From assembly GCA_018898235.1 (NCBI GenBank), contig JAHIJU010000123.1, forward strand, positions 1 to 11,314: a stretch of 11,314 nucleotides of DNA. The letters are read 5' to 3'. Position 1 is the first letter of the stretch. Each line of letters begins with the position of its first letter. A program made the translations under genes and the position numbers. The notes under the pieces were generated by a model. The model worked only from the letters and a program-made list of their open reading frames with translations, was not told the DNA's origin and searched no databases. Below are positions 6,322 through 11,314 of this stretch, piece after piece. This DNA comes from Actinomycetota bacterium (lineage in GTDB: Bacteria; Actinomycetota; Actinomycetes; Actinomycetales; Cellulomonadaceae).

Positions 6322-7683
6322 TCACATCGACTCGATCAGCCGGTCCACCCTCTCGTCGACCGAACGGAACGGGTCCTTGCACAGCACGGTGCGCTGCGCC
6401 TGGTCGTTGAGCTTGAGGTGCACCCAGTCGACCGTGTGGTCGCGCCTGGCCTCCTGCGCGGCCCGGACGAAGTCGCCGCGCAGCTTCGCCCGGGTCGTCT
6501 GCGGAGGCTGGGCCGTGGCCTCGAACACCTCGAGGTCGCTCGTGACGCGGTCGACCAGGCCGCGCGCCGCGAGCAGGTTGTACAGGCCCTGGGTCCGCGA
6601 GATGTCGTGGTAGGCCAGGTCGAGGCGGGCGATCCGCACATCGGACAGCTCCAACCCGTGCTTGGCCCGGTAGCGCTCGATCATCTTGAGCTTGATCACC
6701 CAGTCGAGCTCCCGCTCCACGAGCGACAGGTCACCCGTGCGGATCGCCCGCAGTCCGCGCTCCCACAGCTCCAGGACAGCCTTGACCTGCGGCGTCGGGC
6801 CCAGCTCCCGCGTCACCAGCTCGGTCGCGCGGGACAGGTACTCCTCCTGGATGTCGAGCGCCGTGACGGTCTTGCCGTTCGCGAGCACCACCGGGTGCAG
6901 ACCCGTCGGGTCGTGGCTGATCTCGCGGATCGACCGGATCGGGTTCTCCAGCGTCAGGTCGTGGGTCGGCAGCCCGGCCTCGATCACCCGCAGCACCAGG
7001 TCGGTCATGCCGACCTTGAGGACCGTGGTCGGCTCCGACATCGAGGAGTCCCCGACGATGACGTGCAGGCGGCGGTACAGCTCGGCGTCGGCGTGCGGCT
7101 CGTCGCGGGTGTTGATGATCGGCCGCGAGCGGGTGGTCGCCGAGGACACGGCCTCCCAGATGTGGTCGGCCCGCTGCGACAGGCAGTAGGTGGCACCACG
7201 CGGCGTGGCCAGCACCTTGCCGGCGCCCGTGAGCAGCTGCCGGGTGATCAGGAACGGCACCAGCACATCGGACAGCCGGGTGAAGTCCCCGGCCCGGCGC
7301 ACCAGGTAGTTCTCGTGGCACCCGTAGGAGTTGCCCGCGGAGTCGGTGTTGTTCTTGAACAGGTGGATCGTGCCGGCCAGACCCTCGTGCTCGAGCCGCT
7401 CCTGGGCGTCCGCGACCAGGCCCTCGAGGATCCGCTCACCGGCCCGGTCGTGCACCACCAGCTGACGCCAGTCGTCGCACTCCGCGGTCGCGTACTCGGG
7501 GTGCGAGCCGACATCGAGGTACAGCCGTGAGCCGTTGCGCAGGAAGACGTTCGATGAGCGCCCCCAGGCCACCACCTTGCGGAACAGGTAACGCGCGACC
7601 TCATCGGCCGACAGACCGCGCCCGTCCGAGGACGCGCAGGTCACGCCGTACTCGGTCTCCAGGCCGAAGATGCGTCGGTCCAT
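6322..7683 (-). CDS. pafA: Pup-protein ligase PafA
   Basis: PafA uses ATP to activate the C-terminal Glu of Pup and forms an isopeptide bond with substrate lysines. The 453 residues match the family's usual length almost exactly. The N-terminus reads MDRRIFGLETEYGVT, with metal/ATP-binding Glu9. SSNVFLRNGSRLYLDVGSHP contains Asp57, the essential catalytic aspartate. Next come FKNNTDSAGNSYGCHENYL, ATTRSRPIINTRDEPHAD and RRLHVIVGDSSMSE, which line the nucleotide and Pup grooves. VDWVHLKLNDQAQRTVLCKD and RLIESM close the C-terminal domain. It lacks the PTANP and Dop-loop features of its paralogue dop, so the two are clearly told apart. It lies 11 bases after prcA, with a strong SD, and 23 bases before the FKBP lipoprotein gene. 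Confidence 0.97.
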   Translation of the reverse strand: MDRRIFGLETEYGVTCASSDGRGLSADEVARYLFRKVVAWGRSSNVFLRNGSRLYLDVGSHPEYATAECDDWRQLVVHDRAGERILEGLVADAQERLEHEGLAGTIHLFKNNTDSAGNSYGCHENYLVRRAGDFTRLSDVLVPFLITRQLLTGAGKVLATPRGATYCLSQRADHIWEAVSSATTRSRPIINTRDEPHADAELYRRLHVIVGDSSMSEPTTVLKVGMTDLVLRVIEAGLPTHDLTLENPIRSIREISHDPTGLHPVVLANGKTVTALDIQEEYLSRATELVTRELGPTPQVKAVLELWERGLRAIRTGDLSLVERELDWVIKLKMIERYRAKHGLELSDVRIARLDLAYHDISRTQGLYNLLAARGLVDRVTSDLEVFEATAQPPQTTRAKLRGDFVRAAQEARRDHTVDWVHLKLNDQAQRTVLCKDPFRSVDERVDRLIESM

Positions 7684-7688
7684 GGTCG

Positions 7689-7695
7689 CCTCCTT
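7689..7695 (-). promoter_or_regulatory. Strong pafA ribosome binding site overlapping the prcA stop
   Basis: AAGGAGG on the minus strand lies five bases before the pafA ATG. Its first A is the last base of the prcA TGA, so ribosomes ending prcA are placed directly on it. This supports the ATG at 7683 as the start. Confidence 0.8.
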
Positions 7696-8414
7696 CAGTG
7701 GTCCGCGGTCGGGCGTTCGGTTCCCAGCGTCGCGGTGAGCAGGTCACCGGTGAGACGACGGAACGCCCGCCGGGGCCGGGTGCGGTCGAGCACCGCCACC
7801 TCGAGCTGGGCGGGCGCCAGCTCGAGGTTCGGCACACCGTCCTCCGGTGAGGACCCCAGTGCGCGCACCGCGATCTGCAGCACATCGGACAGCGGCAGCC
7901 CGGGCCGCCACTGCTCCCCGACGAGCGCGCCGAGCCGTTCGGCCTGCCCACCCATCACGACGTAGCCCTGCTCCTCGGCGACCGAGCCGTCGTAGGTCAG
8001 CCGGTACAGCTGATCGGAGATCGGGTCGGCGCCGACCTCGGCGACCACCAGCTCGACCTCCAGCGGCTTGGACTCGGTGGTGAACACCGTGCCGAGGGTC
8101 TGGGCGTAGGCGTTGGCCAGTCCCCGTGCCGTGACGTCCACCCGGTCGTAGGAGTAGCCGCGCAGGTCGGCGTAGCGCACCCCGGCCACCCGCAGGTTCT
8201 CGAACTCGTTGTACTTGCCGACCGCCGCGAAGGCGATCCGGTCGTAGATCTCGGAGATCTTGTGCAGCGCGCGCGACGGGTTCTGCGAGGCGAACGCGAT
8301 CCCGTCGTCGTACTGCAGCACGACGACCGAGCGACCGCGTGCGATGCCCTTGCGCGCGAAGTCGGCGCGGTCCTTCATGAGCTGCTCGGGCGAGACGTAG
8401 AACGGCATGCTCAT
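7695..8414 (-). CDS. prcA: 20S proteasome alpha subunit PrcA
   Basis: PrcA forms the outer heptameric rings of the 20S core, gates the entry channel and offers the pockets where the ARC/Mpa tail docks; it has no proteolytic threonine. The 239-residue protein starts MSMPFYVSPEQLMKDRADFA, the N-terminal gate and H0 helix typical of actinobacterial PrcA. It then shows ARKGIARG, NPSRALHKISEIYDR, FAAVGKYNEFENLR and RGYSYDRVDV, and further on YAQTLGTVFT, ELVVAEVG and YDGSVAEE. AVLDRTRPRRAFRRL occurs near the end. The short C-terminal tail is variable in the family. The ATG overlaps the prcB stop (ATGA). Its TGA stop runs into the pafA ribosome binding site. Confidence 0.97.
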   Translation of the reverse strand: MSMPFYVSPEQLMKDRADFARKGIARGRSVVVLQYDDGIAFASQNPSRALHKISEIYDRIAFAAVGKYNEFENLRVAGVRYADLRGYSYDRVDVTARGLANAYAQTLGTVFTTESKPLEVELVVAEVGADPISDQLYRLTYDGSVAEEQGYVVMGGQAERLGALVGEQWRPGLPLSDVLQIAVRALGSSPEDGVPNLELAPAQLEVAVLDRTRPRRAFRRLTGDLLTATLGTERPTADH

Positions 8415-9238
8415 GCGCGCGGGTCCCCCACCTGTCGTTCGACGGCGATCCTCCCGGAGACCGCCGACAGCTGCTCGTCACCGACCTGCCGGTAGCCCGC
8501 GGCGTCCACCGTCGCGACGATCGGGTAGATCCGCCGACCCGCATCGGGCCCACCGGTGGCCGAGTCGTCATCAGCCGCATCGACGAGCGCCTCGACCGCC
8601 ACCTCGACCGCCCCTGCGGCGTCCAGCCCGGGTCGCCAGCGCTTCTTCAGCGACCCACGGGCGAACACCGACCCCGACCCGATCGCGTGGTGGTCCTGCT
8701 CCTCGTACCGACCACCCGTCACGTCGTAGGAGAAGATCCGCCCGACCGCCCGCGCCAGGTCGTAGCCACCGAACAGCGGCACCACCGCCAGGCCCTGCAT
8801 CGCCAGCCCCAGGTTGCCCCGCAGCAGCGTCGCCAGCCGGTTCGCCTTGCCGTCCAGCGACAGCAGGCTGCCCTCGATCTTCTCGTAGTGCTCGAGCTCC
8901 AGCTGGAAGAGCCGGACCAGCTCGATCGCCAGCCCTGCCGAACCCGCGATCCCGATCGCCGAGTAGTCGTCGGCGGCGAACACCTTCTCGATGTGCCGCG
9001 AGGCGATCATCGAACCCGCCGTCGCGCGCCGGTCCCCGGCCATCACGATGCCGCCGTCGAACCGCACCGCGACGATCGTGGTCGCATGCGGGACGACCAG
9101 GTCCCCGCCCCCCGCGGGCCGGTTCCCCGGCAGCAACGCGGGCGCGGCCTGCGCGAGGAACTCGACGAACGAGGCCGAACCAGGGGTGGTGAACGCCGCC
9201 GGCAGCCGGCCGCTCGACGACGGCGGCACGAGGCTCAC
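8411..9238 (-). CDS. prcB: 20S proteasome beta subunit PrcB
   Basis: This is the catalytic subunit of the cytosolic 20S core, an N-terminal threonine hydrolase made as a proprotein. Residues 1-52 form the propeptide. Self-cleavage should occur in VVPHA|TTIVAVRF, exposing Thr53 as the nucleophile (T1). The D17 and K33 equivalents are Asp69 (in AGDRR) and Lys85 (in IEKVF). GIAGSAGLA, ELEHYEKIEG, RGNLGLAMQGL, the GSGSVFA segment and DAADDDSATGGPD are typical of actinobacterial PrcB. The total of 275 residues is within the family range. The residue before the cleavage site is Ala, whereas the mycobacterial and streptomycete sequences I recall have Gly. The start is GTG, overlapping the pup stop by 4 bases with AAGGGCGG just upstream; the stop overlaps prcA (ATGA), favouring matched alpha and beta synthesis. 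Confidence 0.97.
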   Translation of the reverse strand: MSLVPPSSSGRLPAAFTTPGSASFVEFLAQAAPALLPGNRPAGGGDLVVPHATTIVAVRFDGGIVMAGDRRATAGSMIASRHIEKVFAADDYSAIGIAGSAGLAIELVRLFQLELEHYEKIEGSLLSLDGKANRLATLLRGNLGLAMQGLAVVPLFGGYDLARAVGRIFSYDVTGGRYEEQDHHAIGSGSVFARGSLKKRWRPGLDAAGAVEVAVEALVDAADDDSATGGPDAGRRIYPIVATVDAAGYRQVGDEQLSAVSGRIAVERQVGDPRA

Positions 9239-9420
9239 TGACCGCCCTTCTGCACGAACCCGCGGACGAACTGCTCGGCGTTCTGCTCCAGGACGTCGTC
9301 GATCTCGTCCAGCAGTGCATCCACCTCGTCGTCCCGGGTCTGGGCGCTCGGCGCGACCGGTGGCGGCGCGTCCGGCTCCTCGTCGTCGTCGCGACGGCTG
9401 ACGTGCTCCTGAGCTGACAT
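9235..9420 (-). CDS. pup: Prokaryotic ubiquitin-like protein Pup
   Basis: This 61-residue protein is Pup, the small, mostly disordered tag that PafA joins to lysines of target proteins. The second half carries the family signature: DDEVDALLDEIDDVLEQNAE, which becomes a helix on the ARC/Mpa coiled coil, followed by QFVRGFVQKGGQ at the C-terminus. The last residue is Gln, so Dop must deamidate it to Glu before ligation. The N-terminal half is acidic and Pro/Ala-rich (RRDDDEEPDAPPP), the part that the ATPase grips to start unfolding. Its length is close to the usual 60-70 residues. The ATG at 9420 was chosen for its strong GGAGGT. The stop overlaps the prcB start (GTGA), implying coupled translation of tag and protease. 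Confidence 0.97.
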   Translation of the reverse strand: MSAQEHVSRRDDDEEPDAPPPVAPSAQTRDDEVDALLDEIDDVLEQNAEQFVRGFVQKGGQ

Positions 9421-9424
9421 GGCG

Positions 9425-9430
9425 ACCTCC
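9425..9430 (-). promoter_or_regulatory. Ribosome binding site that sets the pup start
   Basis: GGAGGT on the minus strand ends four bases before the ATG at 9420 (5 bases when counted from GGAGG). It selects this ATG over an in-frame start 30 bases further upstream at 9450, which would lie upstream of this site and overlap the promoter-like box. Confidence 0.75.
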
Positions 9431-9448
9431 ACAGGCTCTCGTGGCCCC

Positions 9449-9454
9449 ACCCTA
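9449..9454 (-). promoter_or_regulatory. Possible pup promoter -10 box
   Basis: On the minus strand the 83-base dop-pup gap contains TAGGGT in the context CTAGGGTGG, a TANNNT-type -10 element. A start about 7 bases downstream would leave a leader of roughly 20 bases holding the strong pup ribosome binding site. A GCCGAC hexamer 16 bases upstream is only a poor -35. The same TAGGGTGG octamer precedes dop. It could give pup-prcBA its own transcript, which would suit the need for abundant Pup. Confidence 0.3.
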
Positions 9455-9480
9455 GGCCAGCGCGCCGCCGGTCGGCGTGA

Positions 9481-9496
9481 GCGGGCCCGTGCCCGC
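9481..9496 (-). other. Small hairpin just after dop
   Basis: GCGGGC and GCCCGC form a perfect 6-bp stem around a 4-base loop, starting 7 bases past the dop stop codon in the direction of transcription. No run of U follows, so it is not a classical intrinsic terminator. It might slow RNA polymerase or protect the 3' end of a dop message, or be a chance product of high GC. Confidence 0.3.
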
Positions 9497-9503
9497 GCAC
9501 ACC

Positions 9504-11105
9504 TCAGGAAGCCAGCGCCGCCAGCAGGCTGGCGGCGTCGGGGCAGGCGTCGAGCAGCGCGCCGACATGGGCCCGGGTCCCCCGCAACGGGTCACGCATC
9601 GGTACCCGTTGCAGGGTGCTCGTCCCCGGCACGTCGAACACGACCGAGTCCCAGCTCGCCGCCGAGACCTGACCGGAGTAGCGGGCCATCGCCTCACCCC
9701 GGAAGTACGCCCGGGTGTCGACCGGCGGATGCGCCGCGGCCCGTTCGACCTCGCGCGGATCGACGAGCAGCTCGACGGCACCCGCCGCCGCGAGCCGGTG
9801 GTAGAGCCCCCGCTCAGGTCGCAGGTCCGACCACTGCAGGTCCACCGCGGCCAGCTTGGCGTGGTCCCAGCCCAGCTGCTCACGGCGACGCAGCCCCTCC
9901 AGCAACCGCAGCTTGGCCACCCACTCCACGTCCCGGGCGCAGGTCATCGGATCGGTCCCCAACCGGTCCAGGACGTCCGACCAGCGCGCCAGCACATCGC
10001 CCGTCTGCTCGTCCGGCGTCACCCCGTCGGCGGCGAACGCCTGGTGCACGGCCGCGAGATAGGCCCGCTGCACCTCGATCGCGGTGAGGGTGCCGCCCCG
10101 GGACAGCTCGAGCGGGGCGCGCAGGGTCAGGTCACGGGACACCCGGTGCACCGCGTCCACCGGGTCGCGCAGCGCGAGCCCCTCGATCTCCGGCAGCCCT
10201 GCACCGGTGGCGGTCGCGCGCTCGATGAGCCACAGCACGAGCGAGGCGGTCCCGGCGCGCAGGTAGGTGGCCACCTCCAGCATCGTCGCGTCACCGATGA
10301 TCACGTGCAGGCGACGCCACCGCGCCGGGTCGGCGTGCGGCTCGTCACGGGTGTTGACGATGGGCCGGCGCAGGGTCGTCTCGAGGCCGACCTCGGCCTC
10401 GATGTAGTCGGCGCGCTGGGACAGCTGGAAGCCCGGCTGCTCACCGTGCTGGCCCAGACCGACCCGGCCGGCACCCGTGAACACCTGCCGGGTCACCAGG
10501 AACGGTGTCACCCAGCGGACGAGGTCGTCGAACGGCACCGCCCGGTCCACGAGGTAGTTCTCATGGGTGCCGTAGGTGGCGCCCTTGCCGTCGACGTTGT
10601 TCTTGTAGAGCGTCACGTCCGGCAACGCCGGGCTCGACGCCAGCGCCCGGACGCTGTCGAGCATGACCAGCTCACCGGCCCGGTCGAAGACGACCAGGTC
10701 GCGCGGGTTGGTCACCTCCGGGGAGGAGTACTCCGGATGGGCGTGGTCGACGTACAGCCGGGCCCCGTTGGTGAGGATGACGTTCGCGGCGCCCGGGTCC
10801 TCGTACTCGTCGCCGGTGCGCGGCAGCGGCTGCGGCCCGTCGTCCTCCGGGGACGGTGCGGCACGACCGGGCACATCGGTGAGCATGGAGGGGATCGCGG
10901 CGGCGCGCTGCAGCCGGAAGCCACGGGCGTCGTGCAGCGGGTCCTCGGCGTCGTAGTCCCAGCGGGCCCGGCGGCGCGCACCGTCACGCACGGCAGCCTG
11001 CACGGCCACCACGTGGCTCGACAGCAGCATGGGGTTCGCCGTGGGGCGCCCCGGCTCCAGGATCCCGTACTCGGTCTCAATCCCCATCACCCGACGGACG
11101 CTCAC
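9504..11105 (-). CDS. dop: Pup deamidase/depupylase Dop
   Basis: Dop converts the C-terminal Gln of Pup to Glu so that PafA can use it, and also removes Pup from tagged proteins (depupylase). The 533-residue protein opens with MGIETEYGI (residues 7-15), the carboxylate-amine ligase-like nucleotide-binding signature with E10. It has NGARLYVDHAHPEYS (113-127), where D120 matches the catalytic aspartate of the Dop/PafA fold, then YKNNVDGKG, HENYL and NTRDEPHAD. The PTANP segment (21-25) and the RWDYDAEDPLHDARGF stretch separate Dop from PafA and begin the Dop-loop region. That region (about residues 72-104) looks longer, with a Pro/Asp/Glu-rich insertion, than I recall for the roughly 500-residue mycobacterial protein. 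The start is GTG at 11103-11105, chosen because it precedes the motif by a few residues and lies beside a leaderless-type promoter box. Confidence 0.95.
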   Translation of the reverse strand: MSVRRVMGIETEYGILEPGRPTANPMLLSSHVVAVQAAVRDGARRRARWDYDAEDPLHDARGFRLQRAAAIPSMLTDVPGRAAPSPEDDGPQPLPRTGDEYEDPGAANVILTNGARLYVDHAHPEYSSPEVTNPRDLVVFDRAGELVMLDSVRALASSPALPDVTLYKNNVDGKGATYGTHENYLVDRAVPFDDLVRWVTPFLVTRQVFTGAGRVGLGQHGEQPGFQLSQRADYIEAEVGLETTLRRPIVNTRDEPHADPARWRRLHVIIGDATMLEVATYLRAGTASLVLWLIERATATGAGLPEIEGLALRDPVDAVHRVSRDLTLRAPLELSRGGTLTAIEVQRAYLAAVHQAFAADGVTPDEQTGDVLARWSDVLDRLGTDPMTCARDVEWVAKLRLLEGLRRREQLGWDHAKLAAVDLQWSDLRPERGLYHRLAAAGAVELLVDPREVERAAAHPPVDTRAYFRGEAMARYSGQVSAASWDSVVFDVPGTSTLQRVPMRDPLRGTRAHVGALLDACPDAASLLAALAS

Positions 11106-11117
11106 CGGGCCACCCTA
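11106..11117 (-). promoter_or_regulatory. Possible dop promoter -10 box for a leaderless transcript
   Basis: Read on the minus strand, TAGGGT (11117 to 11112) fits the actinobacterial TANNNT -10 pattern. It is followed by six bases (GGCCCG) and then the GTG start of dop at 11105. That spacing would put the transcription start at or next to the G of GTG, giving an mRNA without a 5' leader. No clear Shine-Dalgarno sits before this GTG and no good -35 hexamer is visible about 17 bases upstream. This is pattern matching in GC-rich DNA, so it is tentative. Confidence 0.35.
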
Positions 11118-11175
11118 CTGGCGGGTCCCGTGCCGATCCGGGGCACCCGCCCGCCGGGCCGTCGGGCGCGGGCCG

Positions 11176-11314
11176 TCAGAGGTACTGGCCGGTGCTCGTC
11201 ACGTTCTCGATGACCTTCGAGCCCTCCGTGCCCTTCTTGCCGGCGATGATCGTGCGGATGAACACGATCCGCTCACCCTTCTTGCCGGAGATCCGGGCCC
11301 AGTCGTCCGGGTTC
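11176..11314 (-). CDS. arc: Proteasome-associated AAA+ ATPase ARC/Mpa, C-terminal end (partial)
   Basis: Only the last 45 codons and a TGA stop are in the window; the 5' part lies beyond the right edge. The tail reads NPDDWARISGKKGERIVFIR and ends in TSTGQYL. This matches the C-terminus of ARC (Mpa in mycobacteria), the hexameric ATPase that recognises pupylated proteins, unfolds them and feeds them into the 20S proteasome in the cytosol. The last residues GQYL, with the penultimate tyrosine, are the family's docking motif for pockets on the PrcA ring. The coiled-coil, OB and AAA domains are not visible here. It sits directly upstream of dop (70-base gap), the usual actinobacterial order. The identification rests on a short stretch, but the motif and the neighbours agree. 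Confidence 0.9.
   Translation of the reverse strand, partial: NPDDWARISGKKGERIVFIRTIIAGKKGTEGSKVIENVTSTGQYL

Noticed and set aside
6299..6382. Longer N-terminus for the FKBP lipoprotein (start at 6382)
   Set aside because: It would overlap the 3' end of pafA by about 60 bases and put 28 extra residues before an otherwise normal signal peptide.
9421..9450. Ten-residue N-terminal extension of Pup (start at 9450)
   Set aside because: The strong GGAGGT at 9425-9430 lies inside it and points to the ATG at 9420, and the extension would overlap the promoter-like box.
11130..11146. GTGCC/GGCAC inverted repeat with a 7-base loop between arc and dop, considered as a terminator
   Set aside because: Only five base pairs with no U-run; it also lies where a promoter for dop would be. 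Probably chance.
9477..11213. Long plus-strand open frame (578 codons) opposite dop
   Set aside because: It is the mirror of a well-recognised gene. The product is a low-complexity Arg/His/Gly/Pro-rich string with no family motif. Such antisense frames are expected at this GC content.
1..11314. tRNA or rRNA genes, CRISPR arrays, insertion sequences, prophage or long repeats
   Set aside because: Coding sequence fills nearly the whole window and I saw no repeat-spacer pattern, transposase motif, attachment site or RNA gene signature in the gaps.

Overview
The window is very GC-rich and all 15 genes I can support lie on the minus strand, so transcription runs from high to low coordinates. A Pup-proteasome gene set (arc/mpa end, dop, pup, prcB, prcA, pafA) places it in an actinobacterium. 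The compact protein style and the trpE / three small membrane proteins / trpC / trpB layout suggest Micrococcales, perhaps Cellulomonas or a relative; the genus is a guess from general resemblance.

Right half (11314 to about 5387): the last 45 codons of the proteasome ATPase ARC/Mpa, ending in the GQYL tail that docks on the 20S core; dop (Pup deamidase/depupylase); pup (ends GGQ, so it needs Dop deamidation); prcB and prcA (20S beta and alpha subunits); pafA (Pup ligase); and a lipoprotein with FKBP-type prolyl isomerase domains. Together these give tagging (PafA), tag maturation and removal (Dop), unfolding (ARC) and proteolysis (PrcBA). Gaps of 70 and 83 bases before dop and pup each hold a TAGGGT -10-like box. 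The one before dop ends six bases from the GTG, as expected for a leaderless message. From pup to trpE the genes overlap by 4 bases or are separated by at most 23 bases.

Left half (5390 to 1): hisF and hisI (histidine pathway), trpE, a Trp-operon-associated membrane protein, an HGxxPAAW-type small membrane protein, a DUF2752 membrane protein, then, after a 130-base gap with a possible promoter, trpC and the first 114 codons of trpB. There is no trpF beside trpC/trpB and no hisA beside hisF, consistent with (not proof of) a bifunctional PriA elsewhere.

The most interesting architectural point is the ATGA overlap joining the FKBP lipoprotein gene to hisF. It fuses the protein-degradation module to amino-acid biosynthesis with no visible gap. 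No RNA genes, mobile elements, CRISPR arrays or long repeats were seen, and no gene-free stretch exceeds 130 bases.
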